The position numbers and the translations under genes were made by a program. Below are positions 13,001 through 23,420 of a DNA stretch of 64,000 nt, one piece after another. Within the stretch, counting starts at the first letter, position 1. The number at the start of each line of letters is the position of its first letter. This DNA is from Laguncularia racemosa (Eukaryota > Streptophyta > Magnoliopsida > Myrtales > Combretaceae): NCBI GenBank assembly GCA_037954665.1, contig JBBMOL010000008.1:8153559-8217558 (forward strand), in the 5' to 3' direction. The notes under the pieces are model-generated. The model did not search any database. It was not told the origin of the DNA and worked only from the letters and a program-made list of their open reading frames with translations.

Positions 13001-14332
13001 ATGCTTAATAGCTCATTCGTCCCCCAGAACCCTAGTCCTACCGATAACACTCTTCTTACTCCCTCTATGAAGACCAAACGCTCCGACCGCGACGAGTCTT
13101 CCTCTGCCGATGATCCTTCCACCACCAAACGCCCCACTTTCTCAGCCGACAAAACCACCCCTACCCACGACCAAGGCCAAGACCAACAGCATGAGCAAGA
13201 CCCAGCTATCGAATCGGAATCCACAGGCCTCAGACTCCTCGGCCTCCTTCTCCAATGCGCCGAGTTTGTCGCCATGGACAACCTCGACGATGCCACCGAT
13301 CTCTTACCTGAAATCTCCGTCCTTTCTTCACCTTTCGGTTCCTCCCCCGAAAGGGTCGCTGCATACTTCGCTCACGCGCTCCAAGCGCGCGTGATCAGCT
13401 CCTGTCTGGGAAACTACTCTCCTCTTACCTCCAAAGACTTAACCCTAACACAGTCTCAAAAAATCTTCAACGCGCTCCAGTCTTATAACTCAATCTCTCC
13501 ACTCATTAAATTCTCTCACTTCACGGCAAACCAAGCCATCTTCCAAGCATTGGAGGGTGAGGAACATGTACACCTCATCGACCTCGATGTAATGCAAGGT
13601 CTCCAATGGCCAGGACTGTTCCACATACTCGCTTCTCGCTCCAAAAAGATCCTGTCCTTGCGTATCACCGGGTTTGGTTCCTCCTCTGAGTTGCTTGACT
13701 CAACGGGAAGAAGGCTCGCCGACTTTGCAAACTCCCTCAACTTGCCCTTTGAATTCAACCCCATGGAGGGTAAAATTGGAAGCACGGTTGATCTGAGTCA
13801 ACTCGGTTTACGACCGGGCGAGGCCGTGGTGGTCCATTGGATGCACCATTGTTTGTATGATGTCACCGGCAGTGATTTGGGTACGTTGCGCACGTTGACT
13901 TTGCTGAGGCCAAAGCTTGTTACGATAGTCGAGCAGGACTTGAGTCACGGAGGGAGCTTTTTGGGCCGGTTTGTCGAAGCGTTGCATTATTACAGCGCGT
14001 TGTTTGACGCGCTTGGGGATGGATTGAGTGTGGATAGTGTAGAGAGACATGTGGTGGAGCGACAGTTGTTTGGTTGTGAGATTAGGAATATTGTGGCAGT
14101 AGGTGGGCCCAAGAGGACAGGCGAGGTTAAAGTGGAGAGATGGGGGGAGGAGTTGAGACGGGTCGGGTTTAGACCCGTCTCGCTCGGAGGCAATCCGGCC
14201 GCCCAAGCGAGTTTGCTATTGGGAATGTTCCCATGCAGAGGCTATACGCTTGTTGAGGAAAATGGATGTTTGAAATTGGGGTGGAAGGATTTGTCCTTGC
14301 TCACTGCGTCCGCATGGCAGCCGTTGAATTGA
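13001..14332 (+). CDS. SCL23: GRAS-family transcriptional regulator, SCARECROW-LIKE 23 type
   Basis: The predicted product is a 443-residue nuclear GRAS protein. In Arabidopsis, SCL23 acts with SCARECROW and SHORT-ROOT in endodermis and bundle-sheath fate. The first ~75 residues are a variable, Ser/Thr/Asp-rich segment with no DELLA motif. The GRAS domain then runs to the end: leucine-rich region I from residue 76 ([10 protein letters not shown] at 79-88), the VHIID core at 189-204 ([16 protein letters not shown], the SCR/SCL23 form), a second leucine-rich part to about 310, the PFYRE region near 318-341, and SAW from about 380 to a terminal SAWQPLN. The GRAS domain resembles SCR, but the very short N-terminus favours SCL23 over SCARECROW, which has a long N-terminal extension. 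The start chosen is the first in-frame ATG; the frame opens further upstream only from non-ATG codons. There is no intron. The gene is much richer in G+C than its surroundings. It appears intact. Assignment to the SCR/SCL23 clade is firm; the exact orthologue call is slightly less so. Confidence 0.93.
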   Translation: MLNSSFVPQNPSPTDNTLLTPSMKTKRSDRDESSSADDPSTTKRPTFSADKTTPTHDQGQDQQHEQDPAIESESTGLRLLGLLLQCAEFVAMDNLDDATDLLPEISVLSSPFGSSPERVAAYFAHALQARVISSCLGNYSPLTSKDLTLTQSQKIFNALQSYNSISPLIKFSHFTANQAIFQALEGEEHVHLIDLDVMQGLQWPGLFHILASRSKKILSLRITGFGSSSELLDSTGRRLADFANSLNLPFEFNPMEGKIGSTVDLSQLGLRPGEAVVVHWMHHCLYDVTGSDLGTLRTLTLLRPKLVTIVEQDLSHGGSFLGRFVEALHYYSALFDALGDGLSVDSVERHVVERQLFGCEIRNIVAVGGPKRTGEVKVERWGEELRRVGFRPVSLGGNPAAQASLLLGMFPCRGYTLVEENGCLKLGWKDLSLLTASAWQPLN

Positions 14333-15139
14333 TCGAATCGATTCTATTTGGTAAAACCCAAAAAAAGGAAGAAGAAGAAGAAGAAAACAAAAATCGATCG
14401 GATCAATTGATTGTCATAATTGGATAGAACTTTGACATTCAAGATCACTATCGACAAACGGTGGATAGCAGTTGTGGTAAATTGAAAGGGGATAAGGACA
14501 AGTTGTGAAAGGGGATAATGGTGGTGAAATCAATGGATACCAATTTATGTATTGGGTATACGCTGATTTCAAAGTGAAGAATTCTTGTTCACTTTTGTTG
14601 TAATTCTTTGAATATAATAGTAGTAACTGTATTTGTATGTCCAAATTTTTTTGAAAAGGATCTTTCAAGTTTTCAGAGAGTTTGAGGTAGGATTAAAGGT
14701 CACATATTGTAGTTTGTGAAGGTGCCAAACGGTGAAAGCCAAGAAACATAGAAAAAATAATCAAGATTCTTTTGGTCAGATTATTATTCTACTCGCCAAT
14801 GGCTATAGACCATATTAGAATATTTTGTTTGCTATTTGTTACTTCAATCTTCCTAGCTCTTGCTGAATAAAGATTGTCTGCTTCTAGCGGAGAATTCTAC
14901 TATGGGCCACTTGGATCACCAATCATGTGCCATATGGCAAACATGTCATGGTTCATGCTTTGCCTACTAATTTACCATATGCCATGTCTCCCAAGCTAGT
15001 TTATGGTTGGATCCAAGTCTAGTTCCTACAAGTATTTTATTGTCTTCAATTTTCAAACTAAGGGTTGCTCTGAAGTATCTTTAAAATATTATATAATTTT
15101 TTTTTCGTACTTTATATACTTATTTATTTAATGTAAAAA
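14333..15139. other. 3' flank of the GRAS gene
   Basis: The 3' untranslated region starts with a purine-rich (GAA)n stretch at 14367-14386. AATATAATAG near 14610 and TGAATAAAG near 14863 are possible polyadenylation signals; neither can be confirmed. No other gene is seen before the repeat copy that begins near 15140. Confidence 0.4.
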
Positions 15140-15534
15140 CAATATGGATAGGATAGAAAATTTTCATGGCTAAGGACATCCCTTAGCGGATCCTAAATCA
15201 CATGCTAGTGTCCTGTTCAGGTTGCTTTCATTTCTCCAAAACGGCCACTTCTTCTCATTTTCTTTCTTTTTAATGAGATATATGTTACATCTTTACAGTG
15301 ATTGGAGTAAAAATGGAGACGAGATATTTATGTAGTTTCAACCTTTTGGGATTTATACACAATGATGCAATATGGGTATTTTTGGTAAAATTGAATACAT
15401 ATGGATTTGTTCTACAGCAAGTATAAGGAAAGGGTTCGTGTAAAGGGGCTACTGTTTTTATTTGTCCATGTGAAGAAGAAACTCAACAAGAGAAAGGACA
15501 TAAAGTCTTCTACAATAACATGTGCAAATTCTTA

Positions 15535-15947
15535 CCATTCGCTTATTTATAGATAATAAAGAAAGAATATAATAATTATTATCTTATTTATTTAAAAAAA
15601 TGAGAAAAGAAATTTAATTTATAGAGTTTTTTTATTTCCACTCAATTATAAATAAATATTATTTAAAAAAAGATGGAATTTTATATTTCCTCTAGAGGAA
15701 ATAAAAAATTCAAACATTATGATTATTATATCCTCATTAATACTGCAGGTAATGATTAAATAGAGGTAAATTGATAATTTTATTAATGAATTAAAAGAAA
15801 TATTGAAATAATTATTTTCTATAATAAAAAATTATATGAAGTAAATATTAAAAATAAAAATTCCTAGCATATTTGTGGTAATAGTTATTTTTAAAATATA
15901 TTTTTTTATTTCTTATTTATTTTATTCTAAAAAGTAAACATGTCGTT
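15535..15947. mobile_element. ~413-bp AT-rich insertion in copy A, probable MITE
   Basis: The stretch is absent from copy B, so it inserted after the two copies separated. It is flanked on both sides by TTA (ATTCTTA on the left, GTCGTTA on the right), the target duplication used by PIF/Harbinger elements of the Tourist type. The ends are weakly complementary (TTCGCTTATTTATAGA inward from the left; CATGTTTACTTTTTAGA inward from the right). No coding sequence. The presence/absence difference is solid; the family assignment is tentative. Confidence 0.45.
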
Positions 15948-16048
15948 AGTTTGAAGTTAAGAAATTAACTAAAGACCTAAGCTATATATTGAAGAATGGC
16001 AATATTAGACTTTTGTGGTATTGGACTTGACAAAAACTTTTGGACTTT

Positions 16049-17098
16049 GCTTGGTTTGAAAAATTAATTTAAGTACTGGACAAAAAAAGTGTTGGAGTAC
16101 TAAATAAAATGGCTAAAATTTGTACTATGTAAAATAAAGTACAAATTTTTTTTTCACAGGACAAAAAAAAATTATTTTGAAATGCCACAAATATCCTCAT
16201 CATCTAGTCATCTTCAACACTCCCTCTTCCTCTGCACGCTCATGCTTCGTGTTCATCTACACGTAGGTGTGTTTTCTCTCTCTTGCTTGCTCTTACAATC
16301 CCATAGTAGATCTGTTATATACAACCTGATTGAATAATTTTAATTTCAGATCCAACTGCTAGGGTTTGTTAACTATCGATTTATTTCCAATTCTTGAAAT
16401 ATTGGGGATTTGAAAAAGCGGTGCTTTTGTTTCCATAAAAAAATATGTGTTCTTATTTTGTTTTTGTATGCCATTCATCATTTGTTATGAGAGCTGGGGT
16501 TTTTGTTTCTATACGCCATTCATGTGTTCTTGTTTCTATACACCATTCCATAGTAGATAGGGTCGGTCTAATTATGTTGAAAAAACCTCTAATTGTTCCT
16601 CCATAGCTGCTCTTATTAGATTATCTACAATGCTTGAATCACCCAAGTATCGCAATATGTTTCTTAGAATTTCTACTCAGTAAATGTTTGAGAAACATAT
16701 AATTTATAATTTTTTATTAAATATTATTAATATAATATTTATAATGTGTTATATTATTAAATATAAAACAAATTATTGTAATTTATAATATGAATTATTA
16801 ATTTTTCAATTAATAGATTTACATTTATTATTTTATATAATTCGTTTAATTACATGAATTACATAATCTCTTCAAATTGTATTTTTTTTATAATATTAAA
16901 AATATAATTAAATAACCATGATATTATATAAAGATATAATTGTCAAAAACACCATATTCAGTATATTACTTTGCAATTCTAAACAATAGACATGATAAAA
17001 AAATTTATTTAGTACTAAACATATCAAATGTGGTATAAAATAATTTTTTTATCTTGTTTTTCTTATTTTGTACTGTTTAATACTACAAACCAAATGCT
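16049..17098. mobile_element. ~1.05-kb insertion in copy A, possible DNA transposon with gene-like leader sequence
   Basis: The stretch has no counterpart in copy B, where the flanking blocks are joined with only ~50 bp between them. Its ends resemble an imperfect inverted repeat (TGCTTGGTTTG from the left, GCATTTGGTTTG from the right), but no clear target duplication was found. Positions 16200-16440 are less AT-rich and look like a plant gene leader: a pyrimidine-rich segment, a possible intron ending in TTTAATTTCAG near 16350, then CTAGGGTTT. No protein is encoded. Boundaries are accurate only to a few tens of bases. Confidence 0.4.
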
Positions 17099-17523
17099 AC
17101 AAATAACCATTCAATCCATGCAAGCAATAATGATTTCTTCTTCATGTGCAACAGCCGGTGATGTGCACAATATGGAGCATATGCAAATATATTTTTCTGT
17201 TATCATTTTAGATGTGGGGAATATTACAAATCCTTATTACATTCTAGAAGGGGATATTTGCATAAATATTTTTATTATAATACAAAAATAATATAGAAAA
17301 TATAAAATATTTTTCCTCATTGCTGCTTTAGTATTTATAAATAGAATCCTTGTATTCACCCTACCTAATTCGGAAACATACACCTAATTTCTTAAGTTCT
17401 ACAATCATAATATTATATTAATATTACTACTCATTTCTTCCAACAACACATACATATCACTCATCGATCCACCACCATGTTACAACTGCTATCAAGGCTA
17501 TTGGAACTCCTTCAATGGCTAAA

Positions 17524-18430
17524 TAATATGAATATGATAGAAAATTTTCATTTAAAATCCTTAACAAACATCCTTTATCGAATCCTAAACCATATGCCAG
17601 TGTCCTACACCGGTCACTATTATGACAAAGTTTCCATTCAAACCGTTTCCCCCCTGTCCAACAACCACTTCTTATTTTCTTTCTGCTTAACAAGATATGT
17701 GTTACATCTTTATAGTGATTGGAATAAAAATGGAGACGAAAAATATATGTAATTTCAGCCTTTTGGGATTTATACATAATGACGCAATATGGGTATATTT
17801 AATAATATTGAATACATATGGGTTTATTATGCGACAAGAAAAAGGAAAGGGGTTAGCGTTTAGTGTAAAGGGGCTACTGTTTTTATTTGTTCAAAGTGAA
17901 GAAGAAACTTGGCAAGAGAAAGGACATAAAGTCTTTCGCAATAACATGTGAAGACTATGCAAACTCTTAGTTCAATATGATGAAAGTAAGAAATTAACTA
18001 AAGACCTAGGCCATACATTGAAGAATGGCAATATTAGGCTTAATATCCTTGTGGCCTAATCCTATCATTCCTAAGTAACAACCCAGTTCACGCAAGCAAT
18101 AATGATTTCTTCTCCACGTGCAATGGCCAGTGATGTGCACAATATGGAGCATATGCAAATATATTTTTCTATTATCATTTTAGATGTGGGGAATATTATA
18201 CATCCTTATTACATTTTAGAAGGGGACATTTGCATAAATCTCTTATTATAATACAAAAATAATATAGAAAATATAAAATATTTTCCTCCAATTCTACTCA
18301 AGTATTTATAGATAGAATACATGTATTTTTCCTATCTAATTCAATAGCATACATATCATTCATTGATCCACCACGATGTTACAACCACTACCAAGGCTAT
18401 TGAAGCCTCTTCAATAGCTAAAACCTAAGA
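17524..18430 (+). repeat. LTR-like direct repeat, copy B (uninterrupted)
   Basis: This is the intact counterpart of copy A. It includes a TATA-like GTATTTATAGATAGA near 18300, as expected of an LTR promoter, and runs directly into sequence that reads like the start of a gag frame (V-T-T-T-T-K-A-I-E from about 18378). Exact LTR ends (TG...CA), primer-binding site and target duplication were not identified, so the LTR interpretation rests on position and on the TATA-like site. Confidence 0.6.
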
Positions 18431-20700
18431 GTATAAGCGCATTGAGAATGTTTTGGTCAAAAATTGAAGGAACAAGCCAAGAAACATGACAATTGGGTTA
18501 AATCCTTTATTGACACCCTGCAAGGACAACAAACAACACTTGACCAACAAGTGGCTACATTAATTGAACAGAAACAACAATTACATGAGTGAATAATGAC
18601 GGTTCATTAGTGTGTAAAAATTGGGGTTATCCAATGCTTCACACAATGCATAGAATTTTAGTGAGTGTAACTCTATTTTTCAATAGGAACAATAAGAGCA
18701 ATATATACCCTAATGACAAAGTCTAGAAAATTTAATTTTCCTCATTGAGAAGATTTGAGAACTTAGTTGTACAAAGTTAATTTTTTCTTTAATATTGATG
18801 CTACATCAAAAAAATATAAGGTGTAGATAGCCTTTATATATTTAGAAGATAGCACGTTGCAATGGTACCTTCTCATATCAAAATAGGTTTTCCTTGACCC
18901 CAATGACCTAGGAAAAGATTACACTTACATTGTAAACTAAATTTGGATATAGAACTTATGAGGATCTTATGTTAGGGCTTAAGGAGTTGTGATAAGGAGA
19001 ATCTATAAGAGATCACACTGATGAGTTTGAGCACCTACAACCTTAGTATATTTGTCTTAATTTTACTAAGTTAATTGCTTTTTATGTGGCCTTAAAATTG
19101 AAATTCAACACCTTATTTGCATCTTTAAACCATAAGCTCTATAACAAACTTATACTTTACTACGTTACAAGAAGCTACTCTCAAGGCCTCCAAATGAAGC
19201 ACCTAAAACTTATAGGCTAGCTTATACCTAAACACTTTTGACGCTTAAACATACTTTTATACCTAATTTAAACCATATAGTAACTCAAATGAGCCCTAGA
19301 AAATGATACAAAACCACTAGACTCAACCCTAACCTTATTCTCAGCTATAAACCACCCTAAACTTGACTTAACAAAACCATTGGAAGGCTAACTTCTAAAG
19401 AAGTTGATGAAAAGAGAAGGATAAAATAAGCTAACTCTTAAAGTATTAATATGATAGTAGTTGAAAATGAGGAGAATGTAGTGGACGAGGAAGTAAAGGA
19501 GAATGATGAAAAGGTGATATAAGAAGAGCTCTCCAAGTTAACTTTGTGTTTTGGATGTCGAGATCATCATGATCTTGGAAGAGATGAAGTTAATTAGTTA
19601 TTATAGAAAAGGAAATCTTTGTACTTGTAGAAGTGGGGAGTTCTTGCAACATCCTTGATGAAAAAATTAACAAGAGCCTAGGATGCTAGTTAGAGAAAGC
19701 TTAGACCTCATTTTGTAGCTTCAACTAATGACACCACTTGCTTCTAATTCCATGATAACTTAGTTTATTTGGATTAGCCCTGAGGTTAAGTTTGTGTCAG
19801 AAGTATATCTTTTACCATTGGTTAGGTGTGATCTAATACTTGGAATTTCTTGATTATTAGGGCTTAGTGAAATAAGATCTTATTTTCAATAGCTATACAT
19901 GGAGCTTAAATTGGGTGATAAAAGCTACCGGCTACAAGGGTAGAAGGACAAATTGCAAGTTATTGAAGGTAATATTCTAATTAAGCTCCTTACTTGTTCT
20001 TTTAATTCACTTAATGTGTAATGTTAGGTAATTGAGGTTGAGAATATGAATCAAAGGGAAGAGAGTAGATTGCCACTCAACCCCTGAACTTTGGAGTTAC
20101 TAGAGGAGTATAATGAATATTTGAGGAACCCAACACATTGGTGCCAATTAGGGCTCATGAACATTGCATACACTTACAAGACCAAGCCAAGTCTATTAAC
20201 TTAAGACCCTATAGACACTCAATAGCACAAAAATCATTGTGAGAAGAGATGATCAAGGGAATGATAAGACAAGGAGTCATTAGACCTAACCACAACCCTT
20301 TTTTTTCACCTGTTTTTTTGGATAAGAAAAAGGACAGTAGTTAGAAGGTGTGTGTAGATTACTAGGAGTTAAATAAGTTGACAATCAAGGATTGATACCC
20401 CATTACCCTAGTAAAAGACCTATTTGATGAGTTACATGGGTCTAATTGTTTTAACAAGCTAAATTTACAATTAAAAAACCGCTAAATAAGAATTATGCTA
20501 AGCCAATTTTTAGAAAACCACTTTTAAAACTCATGAAGGCCACCATGATTATGCTCCCTCTACATTTCAAGGGTTAATGAATAATTTTTTTAGGACAACA
20601 TATATTGAATATTTATGTCACATCATAACTAGAGAAGGAGTCATTACAAATCCTAAAGAGATTGAAGCCATTATGTAATGTCTAATACCAAAAATTAAAA
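18360..20700 (+). pseudogene. Ty3/gypsy retrotransposon polyprotein remnant (gag start, reverse transcriptase)
   Basis: Heavily broken coding sequence of an LTR retrotransposon. Near 18378-18595 a frame with one shift reads like a gag N-terminus (AIEASS, then YKRIENVLV, then DNWVKSFIDTLQGQQ). The clearest block is the start of reverse transcriptase at about 20240-20450, reading MIKGMIRQGVIRPN, then PFFSPVFLDKKKD, VCVDY, ELNKLTIKD, YP and DLFDELHG, with TAG or TGA codons where the family has Trp, Arg or Gln. The catalytic YVDD region was not found; the sequence beyond 20,470 is too decayed. Integrase and a 3' LTR were not found before the hAT insertion at 20808. The gypsy identity is clear; the element is dead. 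Confidence 0.75.
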
Positions 20701-20807
20701 TGAGTGGTGTTATTCGTGTAGAGGAATATCAACTTAGTTGCTTCTAGAAAGTGTTCATCATTAGGGGAGATCAATATTGCCCCAACAACATCTGGATATG
20801 TTAGTTC

Positions 20808-21596
20808 TATAGTTGTTAAAATCGTGATTCTACTCATATGATTCTACGAGTTCATGATTTTAGGAGGCCTTTTCGAGTTAACTCGAGTATAAAATCATTT
20901 CCACTCGAGTATAAAATCGTTTCCATATAGACTTGTGGTAGAATCACGAGTCTATACATAAAATCGGTAAAATCATATGTTTTTAATCGAGATTAACAAT
21001 TCTATATATTTGAGTCAAATGTGCTAAAAATTGGAAAATATAACTTAACTTTCACAAGATATAAATATTATTAGTTCTTTAAAAGAATTGAAATTATAAT
21101 ATAAGGTAATGTTGATAGTAATATCAATAGTGATGTGGATATTAATGATGAAGATGACAAGGATGATAATGATGGTGAAGAGAGAGTTGGCGATAATTTT
21201 GATTTTTAATGATGATAAAGGGGTTGGTGATTTTTTTAGCATTATATTTTATTATTATAATTTATGTTATAATTCATTTCATATTGGTATTGTTATTTAT
21301 ATTATAGTTTTATATATTAGCTTAACAACTTATACTAATTTATTCATACTATAAGTATAATTCTTATTATAAATTGTAACTAAAGTTTATATAAAATTTC
21401 TTTATTCCATCTTATATTTCATGTTTTGTTTTTTTTTTTTGTTTTTTGTTTTTATAATTATAGTAAACATATCTATAACTTTTGAAAGTTATTTTACATA
21501 AGTTGTAGAAACTTACATTTTTACATTTCGATTCTATGTTTTGACTTAATACAACCTCTAGCGATTCTAAGCAGAATCGTGAGTTTGACAACCTTG
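20808..21596 (+). mobile_element. 789-bp non-autonomous hAT element (deletion derivative) with 8-bp TSD
   Basis: GTTAGTTC occurs at 20800-20807 and again at 21597-21604, an exact 8-bp target duplication as expected of hAT elements. The ends are imperfect inverted repeats: TATAGTTGTTAAAATCG inward from the left, CAAGGTTGTCAAACTCACG inward from the right. The right ~110 bp match the right end of the transposase-bearing element at the start of the window. Positions 21109-21210 preserve an acidic frame (reading DVDIND, EDDKDDNDGEE) resembling that element's acidic tail. It therefore looks like an internal-deletion derivative of a sister hAT that kept both ends and a little 3' coding sequence. Confidence 0.85.
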
Positions 21597-21604
21597 GTTA
21601 GTTC

Positions 21605-22500
21605 GGCTACTAAATTACATTATTTTGATTCACTTTGATTCTAATTCCTCTTTCTATTGCTCATTTTCAATTGTCAAGACATGTTCCTCCAAAAATTGTA
21701 CTGTTGGATCATATGACCTTTCTTTTGATGGTAAGTCTACTAACTAGTTAGCCATTGCTTGTCCTTTAACAACTTTTTGAGTAATATAGTGATATTATAC
21801 TTTAATAGTAGCATTAGCCACTTTGAGATCCTTTTTATTATGGAAGTTTTGGTTGATAAATACCTTTAATATATCATGTTTGCTTAAAACTCAATTGAGT
21901 AGAATAGGACATATTGTTTCAATCAATGCATGACTTGGATGAGTGTGTAGCATGTTCTATCTACTTCTATATATTTTAGTTGCCTTATTGTGAACTTTTA
22001 GCCTAAGTAGTAGATGACACATTTCTTTCCATCTTCATCTTTCTACTTAACATACAACCCATGTACTCATGTAAAATTGTTAACTATAAGATCAAATAAC
22101 GACTTAGTGTAAGAGACAAGATTGGGGGATTCAAGATGTATTCTTTAAATTTGTGTTAAGCCTTAATTACTCTGCCTCTTATGCTACTCTACCCTTATGT
22201 GGTCATTGTGTTGGTAATGATATTAAATAATACTCTAGCCTCTAAATCTTCCTCCAAAATTGTCGTTGCTATCTAACCGTTGATGTTTACCAATTTGACC
22301 ATTTACAACCTCACTACTCGTGGATCCCCATCTCATAATCAAGTGGCCTTTATACAATGTATTGCTCTTCACCTCTAGCATCAACAAATTGTCCTTACTA
22401 TAAACCACGATGCCCCTAAACTTGTGGAATAAAAACAATAAAGAGCATAACATAATTAATCACTCGATCTTCAATCTCAACATTAATAGCAATATTTTTA
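21605..22500. other. Flank between the hAT derivative and the 459-bp duplication
   Basis: The gypsy remnant or another element may continue here, but no domain could be recognised. A 72-codon minus-strand frame at 22235-22453 has no recognisable match. The sequence is less AT-rich than true spacer and probably derives from an old element. Confidence 0.35.
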
Positions 22501-23420
22501 GAATCATTAATTAGAGGCATAAAATTTGAAATATGCTATCTTATCAATGACCCCTCACTCATCTAGAGCAAATACAATCTTTGCTTCATTACTAGCTAGT
22601 TTGCAAAGGACTTGGTCCAATTTCTTCCTCTATTAAACTGTTGTCTTTTCTACTAGTACTTTATATAAAACATAATTTTTTTTCAATTTAGCTGGATAAT
22701 TGTCAGTCTTTTCATTGAGTTTTGTCCATTCATCATCCTTTATGGATCTTAGTTGCTTATCTAAAGCCCTATTAAAGCCTAATTACACCAAAATCCTCAA
22801 ATTTGCATTTATTACAATCTAAAATTTAGGTAATCGTCAAAACTTCTCAATACCATATATGGTGGCCATCTCTTTAGTGTCTAGACTACAAACTCTCAAA
22901 TTCCTTGATCTATCAACCTTGATCATATACCATTTAGTAAGATCAAAGCTAGACTTTTGGAATCATTAATTAGAGACATAGAATTTGAAATATAATATCT
23001 TATTGATGACCCCTCACTCATTTAGATCAAATACAATCTTTGCTTCATTACCAGCTAGTTTGCAAAGGACTTGGTCCAATTTCTTCCATTATTAAACTGT
23101 TGCCTTCTCCATTAGTACCTTATATAAAACACTATTTTTTTTTTCAATTCAGCTAGATAATTGTCAGAGTCTTTTCATTGAGTTTTGTCCATTCATTATC
23201 CTTTATGGATCTTAGTTGCTTATCTAAATCCCTTTAAAGCCTAATTACACCAAAATCCCCAAATTTGCATTTATTACATATCTAAAATTTAGGTAACCAT
23301 CAAAACTTCTCAATACCATATATGGTGGCCATCTCTTTAGTGTCTAGACTATAAACTCTCAAATTCCTTGATCTATCAACCTTGCCCATATACCATTTGG
23401 TAAGATCAAAGCTAGATTTT
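22501..23420 (-). repeat. 459-bp tandem direct duplication containing an unidentified coding remnant
   Basis: Copy 1 (22501-22959) and copy 2 (22960-23420) are highly similar and both begin GAATCATTAATTAGAG and end near AGATCAAAGCTAGA. Shared landmarks include GACCCCTCACTCAT, GCAAAGGACTTGGTCCAATT and GATCTTAGTTGCTTATCTAA. Read on the minus strand, the unit has protein-like stretches such as TKWYMGKVDRSRNLRVYSL and MATIYGIEKF, interrupted by stops and shifts. The parent protein was not recognised. The few differences between copies suggest a duplication younger than the surrounding remnants. Confidence 0.75.

Larger units (their letters stand above)
15140..17523 (+). repeat. LTR-like direct repeat, copy A (interrupted by two insertions)
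   Basis: This copy matches 17524-18430 in three blocks: 15140-15534 with 17524-17970; 15945-16010 with 17970-18040 (shared AAGAAATTAACTAAAGACCT); and 17105-17523 with 18090-18430 (shared GTGATGTGCACAATATGGAG, and a TATTTATAAATAGA TATA-like site near 17333). The blocks are separated in this copy by two stretches missing from copy B (15535-15947 and about 16049-17098). Its last ~60 bp correspond to the start of the gag-like sequence that follows copy B. The pair therefore looks like two LTR-plus-leader units of the gypsy element downstream, placed head to tail. Confidence 0.65.

Noticed and set aside
12493..13296. Minus-strand open frame of 267 codons over the GRAS leader and 5' coding region
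   Set aside because: It opposes the clear GRAS gene, its sequence follows the antisense of the CT-rich leader and Ser/Pro-rich N-terminus, and it resembles no protein.
13516..14206. Several minus-strand frames inside the GRAS gene
   Set aside because: Antisense shadows of a G+C-rich coding region; no family features.
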